NCBI RefSeq assembly: GCF_029911635.1
Contig: NZ_JARYTI010000014.1
Span: forward strand, 54,039-118,038
Length of the DNA: 64,000 nt
Origin: Sphingomonas sp. AR_OL41
GTDB lineage: Bacteria > Pseudomonadota > Alphaproteobacteria > Sphingomonadales > Sphingomonadaceae
Direction: 5' to 3'
Position numbers and translations under genes: made by a program. The notes beneath the pieces were generated by a model. That model did no database searches, had not been told where the DNA came from, and saw only the letters and a program-made list of their open reading frames with translations. Shown here one piece after another: positions 9,783-18,851 of this stretch; positions within the stretch are counted from its first letter, which is position 1, and each line of letters starts with the position of its first letter.

Positions 9783-10148
9783 CCCATCGGCGAGGAACTG
9801 GCAGCCAGCGGCTCGGCGCGCTGTAGCGAAAACCTTACGTCGCCCATCCGAACGCCTCCTCGGCACGAGCGACGTCCTGCCGGCTCGCCTTGTCCCGGCG
9901 TGAGGACGACAGCGCGTCACGGTCGCGAAGATCACATCGATCCACTTTGGTTACGATCCCGCCGCCGATAGGTTCATTCCGAATGTCATTCCTGTGAATA
10001 ACTCCAGCCAGCCGTTTGACATCACATGTAATTCGGCGTGACCTGCGACCATAACAAAGGTCGCCTGTGATCGCGTTCGTGAGGAGACGCCTGGTCGCGG
10101 GCAAAATGAGGACGTGTTGGTTGTGTCCCGAGTGGTGGTGTAGCTCGC
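9783..10148. other. Gene-poor stretch upstream of HipA remnant
   Basis: No convincing gene, RNA or terminator was recognised. Frames on both strands lack family motifs. The sequence may be decayed 5' material of the HipA-like gene that follows. Confidence 0.4.
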
Positions 10149-10481
10149 CGGTATCTGCGCGACGCGGGCGGATGGCTCCTGGCGCCAGCCCATGATCTCA
10201 ATCCGATGCCGATCGACGCGAAGCCGCGCCACCACGCGCTGATCCTCGACCAGGGGGATGATGCCAGCTCGATCGACACCGCGATGGCGGTGGCCGGTCA
10301 GTTCGGTCTCAAGCCCGACGCGGCGCGGAACATCGCCGCCGAGGTCGGGGTCGCCGTGCTCGCCTGGCGGATGGTCGCCGCGGACAACGGCCTGACCGGC
10401 TCGCAGATCGAGCGCATGGCCAGCGCCTTCGAGCATGAGGATCTGGCCAAGGCCGTAGCCTTGCCGGCAGGGGTAGCGTGA
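10149..10481 (+). pseudogene. HipA-type toxin kinase, C-terminal remnant
   Basis: The frame reads YLRDAGGWLLAPAHDLNPMP, then about 85 residues ending near IERMASAFEHEDL. This matches the end of type II HipA kinases, where a 'GW.L.PA.D.NP' segment is followed by a helical C-terminal lobe with IAxEVG and RMASAFEHEDL. The frame is closed upstream by a stop at 10107, and no kinase active-site region, HipA N-terminal domain or HipB antitoxin is found in the preceding 350 bases. It is therefore a 3' fragment of a toxin-antitoxin module, presumably left by deletion. An in-frame ATG at 10206 could still give a 91-residue peptide, but a function is unlikely. Confidence 0.75.
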
Positions 10482-10724
10482 CCGGGCAAGGCCGGATGCT
10501 GGCGAATGGCGCCACGACGCCTCATGGTCTGGCCGATGGCGGCCGATCGATCTGCCGCCTGCACGACGCGAGAAAGCATGCCATCCGAGCCACTTTTCCC
10601 TGGCTGTTCAACGCCGATCTTCATGCAGGCCGCGAGGCGGGATGGTAAAGTGTCGCCGCGCAGCTGACACGGCGTCGCACGCCTGCGGGTCGATTACACC
10701 ATGCACCTCGAGCCGGACAAGAAA

Positions 10725-12884
10725 CTACCGGTCCGGATCAAACGCATCGATGGCGAGCGTTGCATCGCAGAAGCTTCCGTCATCCTCGACCCAGGAATAG
10801 CTGCCCGTGCCCTTGATGTGCGTGCTGTCCGGAATGGACAGCGCCAGCGTCTCGGTAATGGCGTAGGTGCCGCCGCGACCATGGGTCTTGATTGTTCCCT
10901 TGAGGCCAAGGGGATCGTCCTTGCTTGCCATGCTCAGGAAATAGGCATCGCGATAGTCATCGACCGTATAGCTGGTGTCGGTAATCCGGTTTACGTTCAG
11001 CGTGTCGAAGGAATCGGTGACCTGCTTGCAGAGCCCGGCACGCGATTCCCGCACAGCGGTCACGGTCTGCGCAAACCGCCAGAAGCCGTCGAGCTTGCGG
11101 ACCACGGAGATCATCACCGTCGCGCTCGCCGAGGTCGCGCTGCTGTTACGTGCACGGTAGGTGAACTGGTCGGCGCCGAAATATTGCCCGCTCGGAATGT
11201 AGGTCAGCAAACCATCGCTCGTCAGCGTGACGGTACCATGTGCGGGTTGCGTCAGGATATCGATCGAGGTCGCACCGCGGATCGGAATGGTGGTTTGCGT
11301 CGACTTTCCCTGGATCACCTCGAAGGCGGCGTCGCTCGCGGTCGGCGCGTTCAGGATCAGGGTGCCCGAAAGCGGGATCGGCGTGCCGTTCGAGCGATTG
11401 AGCGTGAAGGTAAAGTCGATATTCTGATCGGACGGCGCGGCGCTGAACGTCAGGGTCACGACATCTCCCGATCCGCTTTTCTTTCCGGTAATCTGCGGGG
11501 ACGAAATATTGGCCAGGGTCACCTCATTGGCGGGAACAAACGCCGTCTTTTCCGGTACGATCAAATCAAGAACTTTCTTGACCGTGTCCGGGGTGAAGGG
11601 AAGACGGCCTAGAATTTCGGTCAACTGCTTGATATTGGCACTGACTTTCCCGGCGATGGCAGCGTCGAGTGTCAGGCTTTGTTGCAGGCGCAGATTGGTC
11701 GGCTGATTGTTTCTGAAACCGGTCGGCGTCGTTGCAGCGACCGCCCGGACAAATTGCATTTGACTGCTCTGCCCCTGGACATTGCTGTCGTAGAGAACGG
11801 TATAGGCACTTTCACTGTAGCAACTTGCCGCGACTTTCGTAATCTCGGATAGGACGCCGCCGGGAAGCGCGAGATTGCCGATCGCCACGCCCAGCGCGGC
11901 AGCCGCGAACAGCTTGGTGATCGGTTCAGGCGCCGTGAACAGCGCCGCGGCAAGCCCGATCAGCGCAATGCCACGAACGTTTTTGCTGACGAACAGGTTC
12001 GCAGACGTATTGCAGAGTTCGATCGAATAGGTACCCGTCGCTGCCTGGGTCGTCGTCGGAGCCAGCGCATTGGCCTTGAACTGGATTGCCAGGGCGGCAA
12101 GATCGGACTGGCTCAACGTATCGATCGTGGCGAGCGCGTCGGTCACCACCTTGCGATAGGCTGCATATTGCGCGGCCTGTTCGCTTGTCATCGCAGCGCC
12201 ATTTTGCGCTAGGAAATCGTCGATCGACGTGCGTGCGCCGGTCAGGGTGTCGGCAACCACCGCCTTGGCATCCGGGATGGTGGGCGCTGCCACGACGGTC
12301 AGCGAATAGCTGTACATCCGGGTCCCGACAGTCACCGTCAGCGGGTAGGTGCCGGGAGCCAGATCGGCAGGCACGAGGAAGGAAAGCCCGGTCGTCGTCG
12401 CCCGGTACAGCTTGATTGCCTTGCCGTTGAGCGCCCCGGTATATGTCGCATCGGATAAGGCGAGGTTCGACGCAACCAGGAGCCCCGCTTGTCCTTGCTG
12501 GACGCTGCTTTGCCCCTCGCCGAGCGACAGCGCGACCGTGCTCGCCTTGACCTGGATCGTCACCATGCCCGAACCGCGATTGCCGGCGGCATCGGTCGCC
12601 GTCGCCGTGCACGTGATCGACGTGTCGGCAGCGACCGCCGTTGTCGCGAGGATCGTCCCGGTGAGCGTGCCGCCCGTGCAGGTGATGACGGCGGTGAGAT
12701 TGCGATCGACATTGTCGGTCACCGTCGTCGTCAGCGCGATCGTCTCGCCACCATCGACCGATCCCGGCGCGGCGATCGACACATGTGGCGCCTCGGTGTC
12801 GCTGGTACCCCCGCCCGGGTTCTGATTGCTGCTGCAGCCCCCGAGGGCGCCAAGGACGATGAGACTGCTGACGATGCGGCGCAT
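10725..12884 (-). CDS. Large secreted lipoprotein with Ig-like domains, function unknown
   Basis: A 719-residue protein beginning MRRIVSSLIVLGALGGC, a lipoprotein signal peptide with lipobox LGGC and lipidated Cys17, followed by a polar linker. Residues of about 30-110 resemble a bacterial Ig-like/HYR domain (TEAPHVSIAAPGSVDGGETIALTTTVTDN...CTATATDAAGNRGSG). A second beta-rich domain follows (to about 200), then a helical part that contains a hydrophobic Ala-rich segment (IALIGLAAALFTA), and near 540-600 a cadherin-like repeat (GTVTLTSDGLLTYIPSGQYFGADQFTYRA). The C-terminal 120 residues form an unrecognised domain with two Cys. It is probably an outer-membrane-anchored binding or structural protein. 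It has no operon partner. Confidence 0.8.
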   Translation of the reverse strand: MRRIVSSLIVLGALGGCSSNQNPGGGTSDTEAPHVSIAAPGSVDGGETIALTTTVTDNVDRNLTAVITCTGGTLTGTILATTAVAADTSITCTATATDAAGNRGSGMVTIQVKASTVALSLGEGQSSVQQGQAGLLVASNLALSDATYTGALNGKAIKLYRATTTGLSFLVPADLAPGTYPLTVTVGTRMYSYSLTVVAAPTIPDAKAVVADTLTGARTSIDDFLAQNGAAMTSEQAAQYAAYRKVVTDALATIDTLSQSDLAALAIQFKANALAPTTTQAATGTYSIELCNTSANLFVSKNVRGIALIGLAAALFTAPEPITKLFAAAALGVAIGNLALPGGVLSEITKVAASCYSESAYTVLYDSNVQGQSSQMQFVRAVAATTPTGFRNNQPTNLRLQQSLTLDAAIAGKVSANIKQLTEILGRLPFTPDTVKKVLDLIVPEKTAFVPANEVTLANISSPQITGKKSGSGDVVTLTFSAAPSDQNIDFTFTLNRSNGTPIPLSGTLILNAPTASDAAFEVIQGKSTQTTIPIRGATSIDILTQPAHGTVTLTSDGLLTYIPSGQYFGADQFTYRARNSSATSASATVMISVVRKLDGFWRFAQTVTAVRESRAGLCKQVTDSFDTLNVNRITDTSYTVDDYRDAYFLSMASKDDPLGLKGTIKTHGRGGTYAITETLALSIPDSTHIKGTGSYSWVEDDGSFCDATLAIDAFDPDR

Positions 12885-13437
12885 GGCGTATTCCTGGACT
12901 CGGGGTTCGCGGCGTGGAACAGGATGAGGTGCCGGGCAAAGCCGCTCCGCGCGAGCTGGTTTTGCCGACCCTGTTCACCAGAGCGCTGATAAATCGGGCG
13001 CCAGTTCGCCGGTATCAGGCGGATGGCTGAGCCAAACGGCCGAGGGGGGGAACCACCGCTGGACGCGAGGGGTCATCATCCGGGCGACCCGGTCGGCTTT
13101 TCCGTCATCGATCGATCAACCCGGCGCCTGCGGGTCTCGAAACACGCAGCAGCGGGCCTGGCAACGTGCACCGACTTCGCCGTGCGCATTACCCGACCCG
13201 GGCGCCGCGACCGCGCGAAATCGTGCCCCGCGCGAGAGCCCGACCCTGCGGGGGGCGGCTTTGGCAAACCATGTCAAAATGAGGGGCAAGTGGCAGTAGC
13301 ACCAGCGAAGTTCAAACGCGGACGCGTTGATTTGGCTGTTGTATCGCCGGACAGCCGGTTATGTTCGACGGGCTAGGCTGATACCGATAGGGTGAAGCAG
13401 ATCCGCAGTTCAGCGCGACCGGGGGCGGCAAAAGCGA
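12885..13437. other. Intergenic stretch between lipoprotein gene and histidine kinase gene
   Basis: This is the divergent promoter region for the lipoprotein and the two-component system. I recognise no coding frame, RNA or repeat in it. Confidence 0.4.
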
Positions 13438-14796
13438 ATGGTAATAGGCACCTTGCCCAAGCCGGGCGAGCAACTCCGCGACGGGCAAGTAACCGAAATA
13501 TGGGTAAGGGCCGGCCCGGCGATGATCGGGTGCGCGGTCATGATCGCGGTCCTCGCCTTCATTCATCGCGCCTTTTCCGGCCTCGTCGCGCCGATTTTGC
13601 TCAACGGCTGGGTGGGCGCGATGGCTGGGGTGGTCGGGGTGACGCTGGGGTTAATCCTCGCGTTCAGCGCACCGCGGTTGCGCGCCCGTTTGCCGGGCCG
13701 TTTCTGGGTCGGCGCCACCAGGATGATCGGCATAGCCTTCAATGCCGGCGCCGCGGTCGGCGTCTGGATTTTGATGCCGCCCGCCGACGACGCGCTGCGC
13801 ATGCTGATCGTGTTCCTGCTCGTGTGGTTCGTGGCGATGGTCATGATGGCAAATGGCGACCAGTTTGCGACGGTCGGCTCACTGGGCGTGATTGCATCGC
13901 TCATGCTGTTCGTCGCGACGCACAAGACGCCTTATTCCTTCGCGCTGATCGGGTTTCTGGCCATGGCAGGCGCGGCAATCGCGATCATTCGCGTGCAGAT
14001 ATGGCGTGCGGCAGACCAGGCTGCCGACGCGCGGGCGCTGAGCGAACTGGCCGCCGAACAGCTCCGCCTGGCACTCGCGCTTGTCAGTGCGGAGCGCGAT
14101 GCCAAGACGCGCTTCATCGCCGCTGCAACGCATGATCTTCAGCAGCCCTTGCAGGCGGCGGCGCTCTATTTTGACCAGTTACTCGACGGTCCCGACGCGG
14201 CTACCCATGACCGCGCGGTGAGCGGGGTACAGCGCGCACTCGGCTCGACCCAGGCGCTGCTCTCGACAATGCTGGACTTCCTTCGGCTGGAGGCGGGCGC
14301 GATGCCGGTGCGGCGCGAAATGGTGGCACTCGGTGCGGTGATCGCCGAACTGGCAATGGAGCACGACGCTGCCGCGCGCATGGCGGGCATGCAGATTATT
14401 GCCGCGCGGAGCCAGTTTACGACGAGCGCAGACGCTCATTTGCTGCGGCGCGCACTGGGCAATCTTGTCGCCAACGCGGTGCGACATTCGGGCGGAAGGC
14501 GCGTGACGATCGGGGCACGGCGGCGCGGCGACGGCGTTCGACTGTGGGTGATCGACGATGGCCGCGGTATCCAGGCGGCCGACCTGCCGACGCTGTTCGA
14601 GGACTTTACCCAAGGGACGGTCGATCGCGACGCGGCGTGCGGTGGCTTCGGCATCGGCCTGGCCTCGGCACGACGGATGGTCTCCCTGATGGGCGGAACG
14701 ATCGGCGTTGAACAGCGCCGGCGCGGTGGATGCGCGTTCCACATCGATCTTCCGGTGAGCGCCGCGGAAGTAACGGTCGAGGCGGCAAAATGCTGA
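13438..14796 (+). CDS. Membrane sensor histidine kinase
   Basis: The first 190 residues hold six or so hydrophobic segments (for example AMIGCAVMIAVLAFIH, AMAGVVGVTLGLILAF, MLIVFLLVWFVAMVMM, FALIGFLAMAGAAIAII), then a coiled coil, the HisKA helix with acceptor His in AAATHDLQQPLQAAAL, the N-box LGNLVANAVRHS and G-boxes IDDGRGI and GFGIGLAS. The total of 452 residues is normal for the class. The HDLQQP form of the H-box is shared with a group of membrane kinases paired with LuxR-type regulators. Its stop overlaps the start of the next gene (ATG at 14790), so the two form an operon and almost certainly a signalling pair. The stimulus is unknown. Confidence 0.9.
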   Translation: MVIGTLPKPGEQLRDGQVTEIWVRAGPAMIGCAVMIAVLAFIHRAFSGLVAPILLNGWVGAMAGVVGVTLGLILAFSAPRLRARLPGRFWVGATRMIGIAFNAGAAVGVWILMPPADDALRMLIVFLLVWFVAMVMMANGDQFATVGSLGVIASLMLFVATHKTPYSFALIGFLAMAGAAIAIIRVQIWRAADQAADARALSELAAEQLRLALALVSAERDAKTRFIAAATHDLQQPLQAAALYFDQLLDGPDAATHDRAVSGVQRALGSTQALLSTMLDFLRLEAGAMPVRREMVALGAVIAELAMEHDAAARMAGMQIIAARSQFTTSADAHLLRRALGNLVANAVRHSGGRRVTIGARRRGDGVRLWVIDDGRGIQAADLPTLFEDFTQGTVDRDAACGGFGIGLASARRMVSLMGGTIGVEQRRRGGCAFHIDLPVSAAEVTVEAAKC

Positions 14797-15413
14797 GCTG
14801 CCTGATATGTGACGATCATGCCCTGGTGCGCGACGCGCTGGCCGGGGCCGTGGCGCGTCGCTGGCCGGCGGCAGAGATCAGCGAGGCCGCCGATTTCGCC
14901 GCGGCATGGCGGCTCGCGGCGCTGGCGCCGGCGCTGATCATCGCCGATCTTGTCATGCCCGGCGCTGCGCCGCGCGACGGGGTTGCGGGGCTACAGGCCG
15001 CTGCGCCCGGATCGCCGATCATCGTCGTCACGGGTTCGCACGATGACGCGATCCTGCTCGACCTGCTGGAAAGCGGCGTGGCGGGGTTTGTGTCCAAGAC
15101 AAGCAGCACCGAGATCATCATCGCCGCGATCGAACTGGTGTTATGCGGCGGGCAATATCTCCCGGCACGGCTCACAGAGCTTGCGCTGGCCAAGCGCGCG
15201 GCTCCGGCCGTGGCGCCGCGTCAGATCGTCACGCCGCGCCAACGCGAGGTTCTGATGCTCATCGCCGATGGCCGTTCGAACAAGGAGATTGCACGGACGC
15301 TGGGCCTGTCACCGGCAACGATCAAGACGCACGTTGCCCAGGCGATGACGGCGGTCGGCGCGCAAAACCGGACCGAGGCGGCGATGCGCGCCGTCGCCCT
15401 GGGGTTGCTTTGA
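14790..15413 (+). CDS. LuxR/NarL-family response regulator
   Basis: A 207-residue regulator. The receiver starts CLICDDHALVRDAL (acidic pocket DD), has the phospho-acceptor in IIADLVMPG, the T in VTGSHDD and the Lys in FVSKTSS. The C-terminal LuxR helix-turn-helix reads TPRQREVLMLIADGRSNKEIARTLGLSPATIKTHV. The ATG at 14790 overlaps the last codons of the upstream membrane kinase, indicating translational coupling. It probably acts as transcription activator or repressor downstream of that kinase; targets are not evident from the window. Confidence 0.93.
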   Translation: MLSCLICDDHALVRDALAGAVARRWPAAEISEAADFAAAWRLAALAPALIIADLVMPGAAPRDGVAGLQAAAPGSPIIVVTGSHDDAILLDLLESGVAGFVSKTSSTEIIIAAIELVLCGGQYLPARLTELALAKRAAPAVAPRQIVTPRQREVLMLIADGRSNKEIARTLGLSPATIKTHVAQAMTAVGAQNRTEAAMRAVALGLL

Positions 15414-15744
15414 CCTGGACCGACGGGACGCGGTCGCTTCGAACGGCGTTGCTGTCGACCGCGTGCCGTTGCGTCACGCCCTGACGGCTTTGGAGGAGTA
15501 AACTTTCCAGGTCCGCACCGTCGATGACCAGCGGTCGCACCGCTGAACGAGGGGCATGCTTTCCGGCGCCGGTCCCGTGGCACGGCCTGCAACGAGAGCA
15601 GCGATGACGAATCGCCGGCTAAACGCCTGTGCGATCGCTGCGACCTATGCCTGCGGGCCGCTGGCGGTATCGCTGCTCGTCATATCCACTGCGTTATATT
15701 TCCTGCCGCCGATCAGATTGGCGGTGTGCTCGACGCGGCGTCTG
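15414..15744. other. Gap with one weak small frame
   Basis: A frame from an ATG at 15604 encodes one hydrophobic segment (GPLAVSLLVISTALYFLPPI), but it runs on antisense into the DUF6855-like pseudogene and has a poor tail, so I do not call it a gene. Nothing else was recognised. Confidence 0.3.
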
Positions 15745-16140
15745 TATCGCCCTCATCCGATTGCTGCGCGGGAAGTGTTCCACCTCCGCCCGCCCGAGCA
15801 ACGCCATCAGAGGCGGGATCTACATGACGAATCGTCCGCGCAGCCCCTTTTTGAGCCCGTACCATCCGCCGAGCGGATTTTCCGGGGACCGACCCCAGGC
15901 TTTGACGGTGCCGGGCCGTGCTTCCTTCTGTTCGTCGGTCGAGCCAAGCTCGACCCAGTCGCCGCGCTGGCGCAACATCGCGTGGAGATCGTCGAGGCTC
16001 CTGGCGTCGTATAGCAAAACCGTCTTGCCGACGACGCATAGCAGAACCTCGCGACCGTCCCGCTGATCCCGGTGCATCGTAATTGCCGAGGTGAGCGGCG
16101 GCGTCTTCAAGCGCCACGGGTCGGCGGCGGTCCCGGCGCC
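15745..16140 (-). pseudogene. DUF6855-like protein gene with premature stop
   Basis: The minus-strand frame reads DPWRLKTPPLTSAITMHRD, VVGKTVLLYDARSLDDLHAML, GTVKAWGRSP, NPLGGWYGLKKG and LRGRFVM, then a TAG at 15820-15822, and continues in frame with IPPLMALLGRAEV and NRMRAI. From memory, proteins of this family (DUF6855) read ...GRFGMYLPPLLEALGLAEV..., so the stop replaces a conserved Tyr codon by one base change. No ATG precedes the conserved N-terminus; a TTG at 16110 or an upstream codon would be needed. The intact family has unknown function. If translated, the product would lack about the last 25-30 residues. The family name is recalled rather than searched. Confidence 0.6.
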
Positions 16141-16199
16141 CAGCGCGCCATTCGCAATCCTTCGCTGCTCCCGTGCGGCGGTTTGCCGTGTCTTACGGA

Positions 16200-16412
16200 T
16201 CAGATCTTGCGCGTGACGATACGCTCTTCAGAGCAAAGCGAACAGACGTCGCGCCGTCGCTCGAAGCCGCCGGTCCCGACGACCTCGCGCACCTTGATGT
16301 TCGCCGCCTCGACACTGTCCAGGGCCAGGCGTTCCGCCACGCAATGGTCGCAGATGGGCGCCGGCGATAGCCGGTCGATCAGGGCATGTACGCGGTCTGT
16401 CATCGTCGACAC
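16200..16412 (-). CDS. Small four-Cys (zinc-ribbon-like) protein
   Basis: A 70-residue protein with two Cys pairs, CDHC near residue 21 and CSLC near residue 57, separated by a helical segment (ALDSVEAANIKVREVV). This spacing suggests one structural zinc site. It has no signal peptide. Similar small four-Cys proteins of unknown role occur in sphingomonads, as I recall. A start at the second Met (16403) is possible. It is on the same strand as the DUF6855-like pseudogene, about 60 bases upstream of it. The role is unknown; nucleic-acid or protein binding is plausible. Confidence 0.6.
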   Translation of the reverse strand: MSTMTDRVHALIDRLSPAPICDHCVAERLALDSVEAANIKVREVVGTGGFERRRDVCSLCSEERIVTRKI

Positions 16413-16803
16413 AGAGCAGATTGGCGACCTGGGCGCAATTTAGCGAGATCACGCTCGCTCGAGACGTCGAAGACGCCGCGAGGAGAATCTTCTGGCCTAC
16501 GATTCGCGATTGCGGCCGCGCCTCGGCCTGCGACGGCCGGAAGTTCGGTAGGAGGACCGGAACCACCCTGTGCGGCGGGATGAAGACCGGCGCCCCATAT
16601 CGACCGGGAACGCCATAGCCGAACACCCCTCGGCACCCGCGCAGCGGCAGTAATGACGTCGAAGGGCCGCTGTGCTCATCGATCGTATCGCGGGCCTGCT
16701 GCCCGATCATCTGTCGCCGGTGCCCCTGCCCCGGCGCCGAAAGAACCGCCGGAATACAAGTGGGTCTTCGATCGTTGGGCAGATACAGGAAAGGAGCCTG
16801 AGA

Positions 16804-17046
16804 ATGGCAGAACTCGACAAAGCTGATCGCGAGAAGCTCGACAAGGGATCCTTTGCCTTCCCCGGGGAGCGAAAGGAGCCGCTGGAGAATGCAAGTCATG
16901 TCCGAAACGCGATCGCGCGCTTCAACCAGGTCAAGGGCGTCAGCGACGACGAACGCGACGCGGCATGGCAGCGGATCGAGGCGGCCGCCAGGAAGCACGG
17001 CGTCGAGATCAAGGAACAGAGCTGGCGTGAGATCGGGAAGGGCTAG
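16804..17046 (+). CDS. Small DUF6582-like protein
   Basis: The 80-residue product starts MAELDKADREKLDKGSFAF and contains LENASHVRNAIARFNQV and AWQRIEAAARKHGVEI. This is the pattern of small DUF6582 proteins, in which a 'SHVRNAIARF' helix is the most constant part. An AAAGGAG ribosome site lies about 8 bases before the ATG at 16804, which settles the start over longer upstream frames. It is charged and soluble, and its function is unknown. The AlkB-like gene follows on the same strand after about 40 bases, so co-transcription is possible. Confidence 0.75.
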   Translation: MAELDKADREKLDKGSFAFPGERKEPLENASHVRNAIARFNQVKGVSDDERDAAWQRIEAAARKHGVEIKEQSWREIGKG

Positions 17047-17085
17047 CCCTAGCTCGCCCGGTACGCGCCACCCTATTGCCGGGGC

Positions 17086-17712
17086 GTGCAGGTGAGCGCG
17101 GCGATCGACGGATCGGCGGACCTGTTCGGGACAAACCCGTTCGCCGGGCTTTGTTCGGCCCCGGAGATCGTCTCACCTGCCGAAGCGAAAGAATTGGCGG
17201 ACCGGATCGACGGTACCGATCTCTCGCCGTTCAGGTTCCAGGGTTGGCTCGGCAAGCGGCTGACCGTTTCCTATGGCTCTGGCTATGATTTCGATGCCGG
17301 CCGGCTGGCCATCGCCGAGCCGATTCCACAGTGGCTCGCTCCCCTTCGTCAGCGCGCGGCGCGGTTCGCCGGACTCGATCCCGACGCGCTCTGCCAAGCC
17401 CTTCTGCTCCGCTACGATCCTGGTGCGGGGATAGGCTGGCATCGCGACCGGCCATTTTACGAGCATGTCGTCGGGATTTCGCTCGGCGCGCCGGCGACGA
17501 TGCGCTTCCGCCGCAGGAGCGTGAAGGGTTTCGACCGGGTCAACGTCGCGCTCGCGCCGCGCTCGATCTACCATCTTTCGGGCGAGGCACGGCACTGCTG
17601 GGAACACAGCATTGCCGCGATGACCCAAAGACGCTGGTCGATCACCTTTCGGAGCCTGTCGGAAGCGGGGCGCGAGGCGGTTCGTCGTGCACCGACGGGC
17701 TCATTCGCCTGA
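17086..17712 (+). CDS. AlkB-like 2OG-Fe(II) oxygenase
   Basis: A 208-residue protein of the AlkB dioxygenase group, which repairs alkylated nucleic acids by oxidative demethylation. The iron ligands are visible as the HxD of IGWHRDRP (near residue 123) and the His of CWEHSI (near 175). The 2-oxoglutarate-binding Arg lies in QRRWSITFRSL. The substrate-lid segment LLRYDPGAGIGWH is also typical. The start is a GTG at 17086 or 17092; neither has a strong ribosome site. It follows the DUF6582-like gene. It lacks an Ada neighbour, so induction by alkylation damage cannot be inferred. Confidence 0.88.
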   Translation: MQVSAAIDGSADLFGTNPFAGLCSAPEIVSPAEAKELADRIDGTDLSPFRFQGWLGKRLTVSYGSGYDFDAGRLAIAEPIPQWLAPLRQRAARFAGLDPDALCQALLLRYDPGAGIGWHRDRPFYEHVVGISLGAPATMRFRRRSVKGFDRVNVALAPRSIYHLSGEARHCWEHSIAAMTQRRWSITFRSLSEAGREAVRRAPTGSFA

Positions 17713-18119
17713 TCGTACCGCGCCGACGCGACGACCACGCGCGACAGGGTCGCTGCCGGCGTCCGGGATTCGAAGCACCTGCGAATACCATGGCGCGGGC
17801 GCTCGCACCGTAAAGCGCGCAGCGCCGCGGACCGGTCGCGCGCCGTCGGCCGGTCGAACCGAGCGATCGACGTCCGTGGTCGGCTCATCGCCTGCCCGCC
17901 ACCGCTGGATGGACAGGCGCGGTGACCCGTTTCGACGGTCGGATGCCAAGGAGCCTCATGCCCTCAGGCATCAACGCGGGCCGGTCGCGCCATGAGCAGA
18001 CCGCCACGGGTAACGGCGAAGCACCCCTACCTCGCGGCTCTTCTGATCGACATGATAAACGCGCTCGCTGGCGCGGCGACCTCTGGCCTGAAGCACGCTG
18101 GCATGCAAAGACGAAGGCC
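17713..18119. other. Stretch with uncertain 5' extension of next gene
   Basis: The frame of the following membrane protein stays open back to an ATG at 17922, but the extra 66 residues are low-complexity and charged, and look non-coding. No other feature was seen. Confidence 0.35.
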
Positions 18120-18827
18120 ATGACGGCAGCGCTGAAGGCGATCCACACCCATGCATGGGACTTCTGGCTCGCGCGGCTGTCGGTCGTCGTGATTGCCTGC
18201 CTGCAATTGCTGATGGTCAATGACCTGACCTTCGGCCCGCGCTGGCTGGCGCCGGGGCTGGAGGTAGCGCTGCTCTTGCCGCTGTCGGTCGCCACTGCCT
18301 GGACGCAGATCACCGCGCGCGAGGCCAGGACGGACGCGCATTGGCGGATGGTCGCCCGCGCGCGCTACGCCATCCGCCTGCTCGCGCTGACGATGACCGC
18401 GCTCATTACGCTGATCAACTTCGAGGCGCTGATCGAACTGGTGCATGCGTTGCTCAACGGCAATGCCTCGAAGGTCGGCCAGACACTGTTGCTCGACGCG
18501 CTCAACATCTGGGCAACCAACGTCATCATCTTCGCGCTGTGGTTCTGGACGCTCGACCGCGGCGGGCCGGCGTCGCATGGCGTGATCGAGAGTTGCAAAT
18601 GCGACTTCCTGTTTCCGCACATGACGATGAGCGGCGAGGAAGCAGCGACCTGGAAACCGGGCTTTATCGACTATCTCTATCTCGCGTTCACCAACGCCAC
18701 CGCCTTCTCCCCGACCGACACCCTGCCCTTGTCGCGTCGCGCCAAGCTGATGATGATGTTCGAATCCGCCGTATCGCTGCTGACCATCGCACTGGTCGCC
18801 GCACGGGCAGTCAATATTCTCGCCTAG
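18120..18827 (+). CDS. Conserved integral membrane protein
   Basis: A 235-residue inner-membrane protein with about five hydrophobic spans: LSVVVIACLQLLMV, LEVALLLPLSVATAW, LLALTMTALITLI, ALNIWATNVIIFALWFW and the last LLTIALVAARAVNIL. A soluble loop between the last two contains CDFLFPHM and PGFIDYLYLAFTNATAFSPTDTLPL. That loop plus the terminal 'VAARAVNIL' is a pattern I recognise from widespread uncharacterised membrane proteins. It slightly resembles the pore region of two-helix ion channels, which is only an impression. The start is uncertain. It converges with the lacI-type gene that ends at 18852. Confidence 0.7.
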   Translation: MTAALKAIHTHAWDFWLARLSVVVIACLQLLMVNDLTFGPRWLAPGLEVALLLPLSVATAWTQITAREARTDAHWRMVARARYAIRLLALTMTALITLINFEALIELVHALLNGNASKVGQTLLLDALNIWATNVIIFALWFWTLDRGGPASHGVIESCKCDFLFPHMTMSGEEAATWKPGFIDYLYLAFTNATAFSPTDTLPLSRRAKLMMMFESAVSLLTIALVAARAVNILA

Positions 18828-18851
18828 CCGGACGCTCGGCGAGCGCGAACC

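Noticed and set aside
15604..16014. Small membrane protein gene starting at 15604
   Set aside because: One hydrophobic stretch, but the remainder is antisense to the DUF6855-like sequence and lacks coding character.
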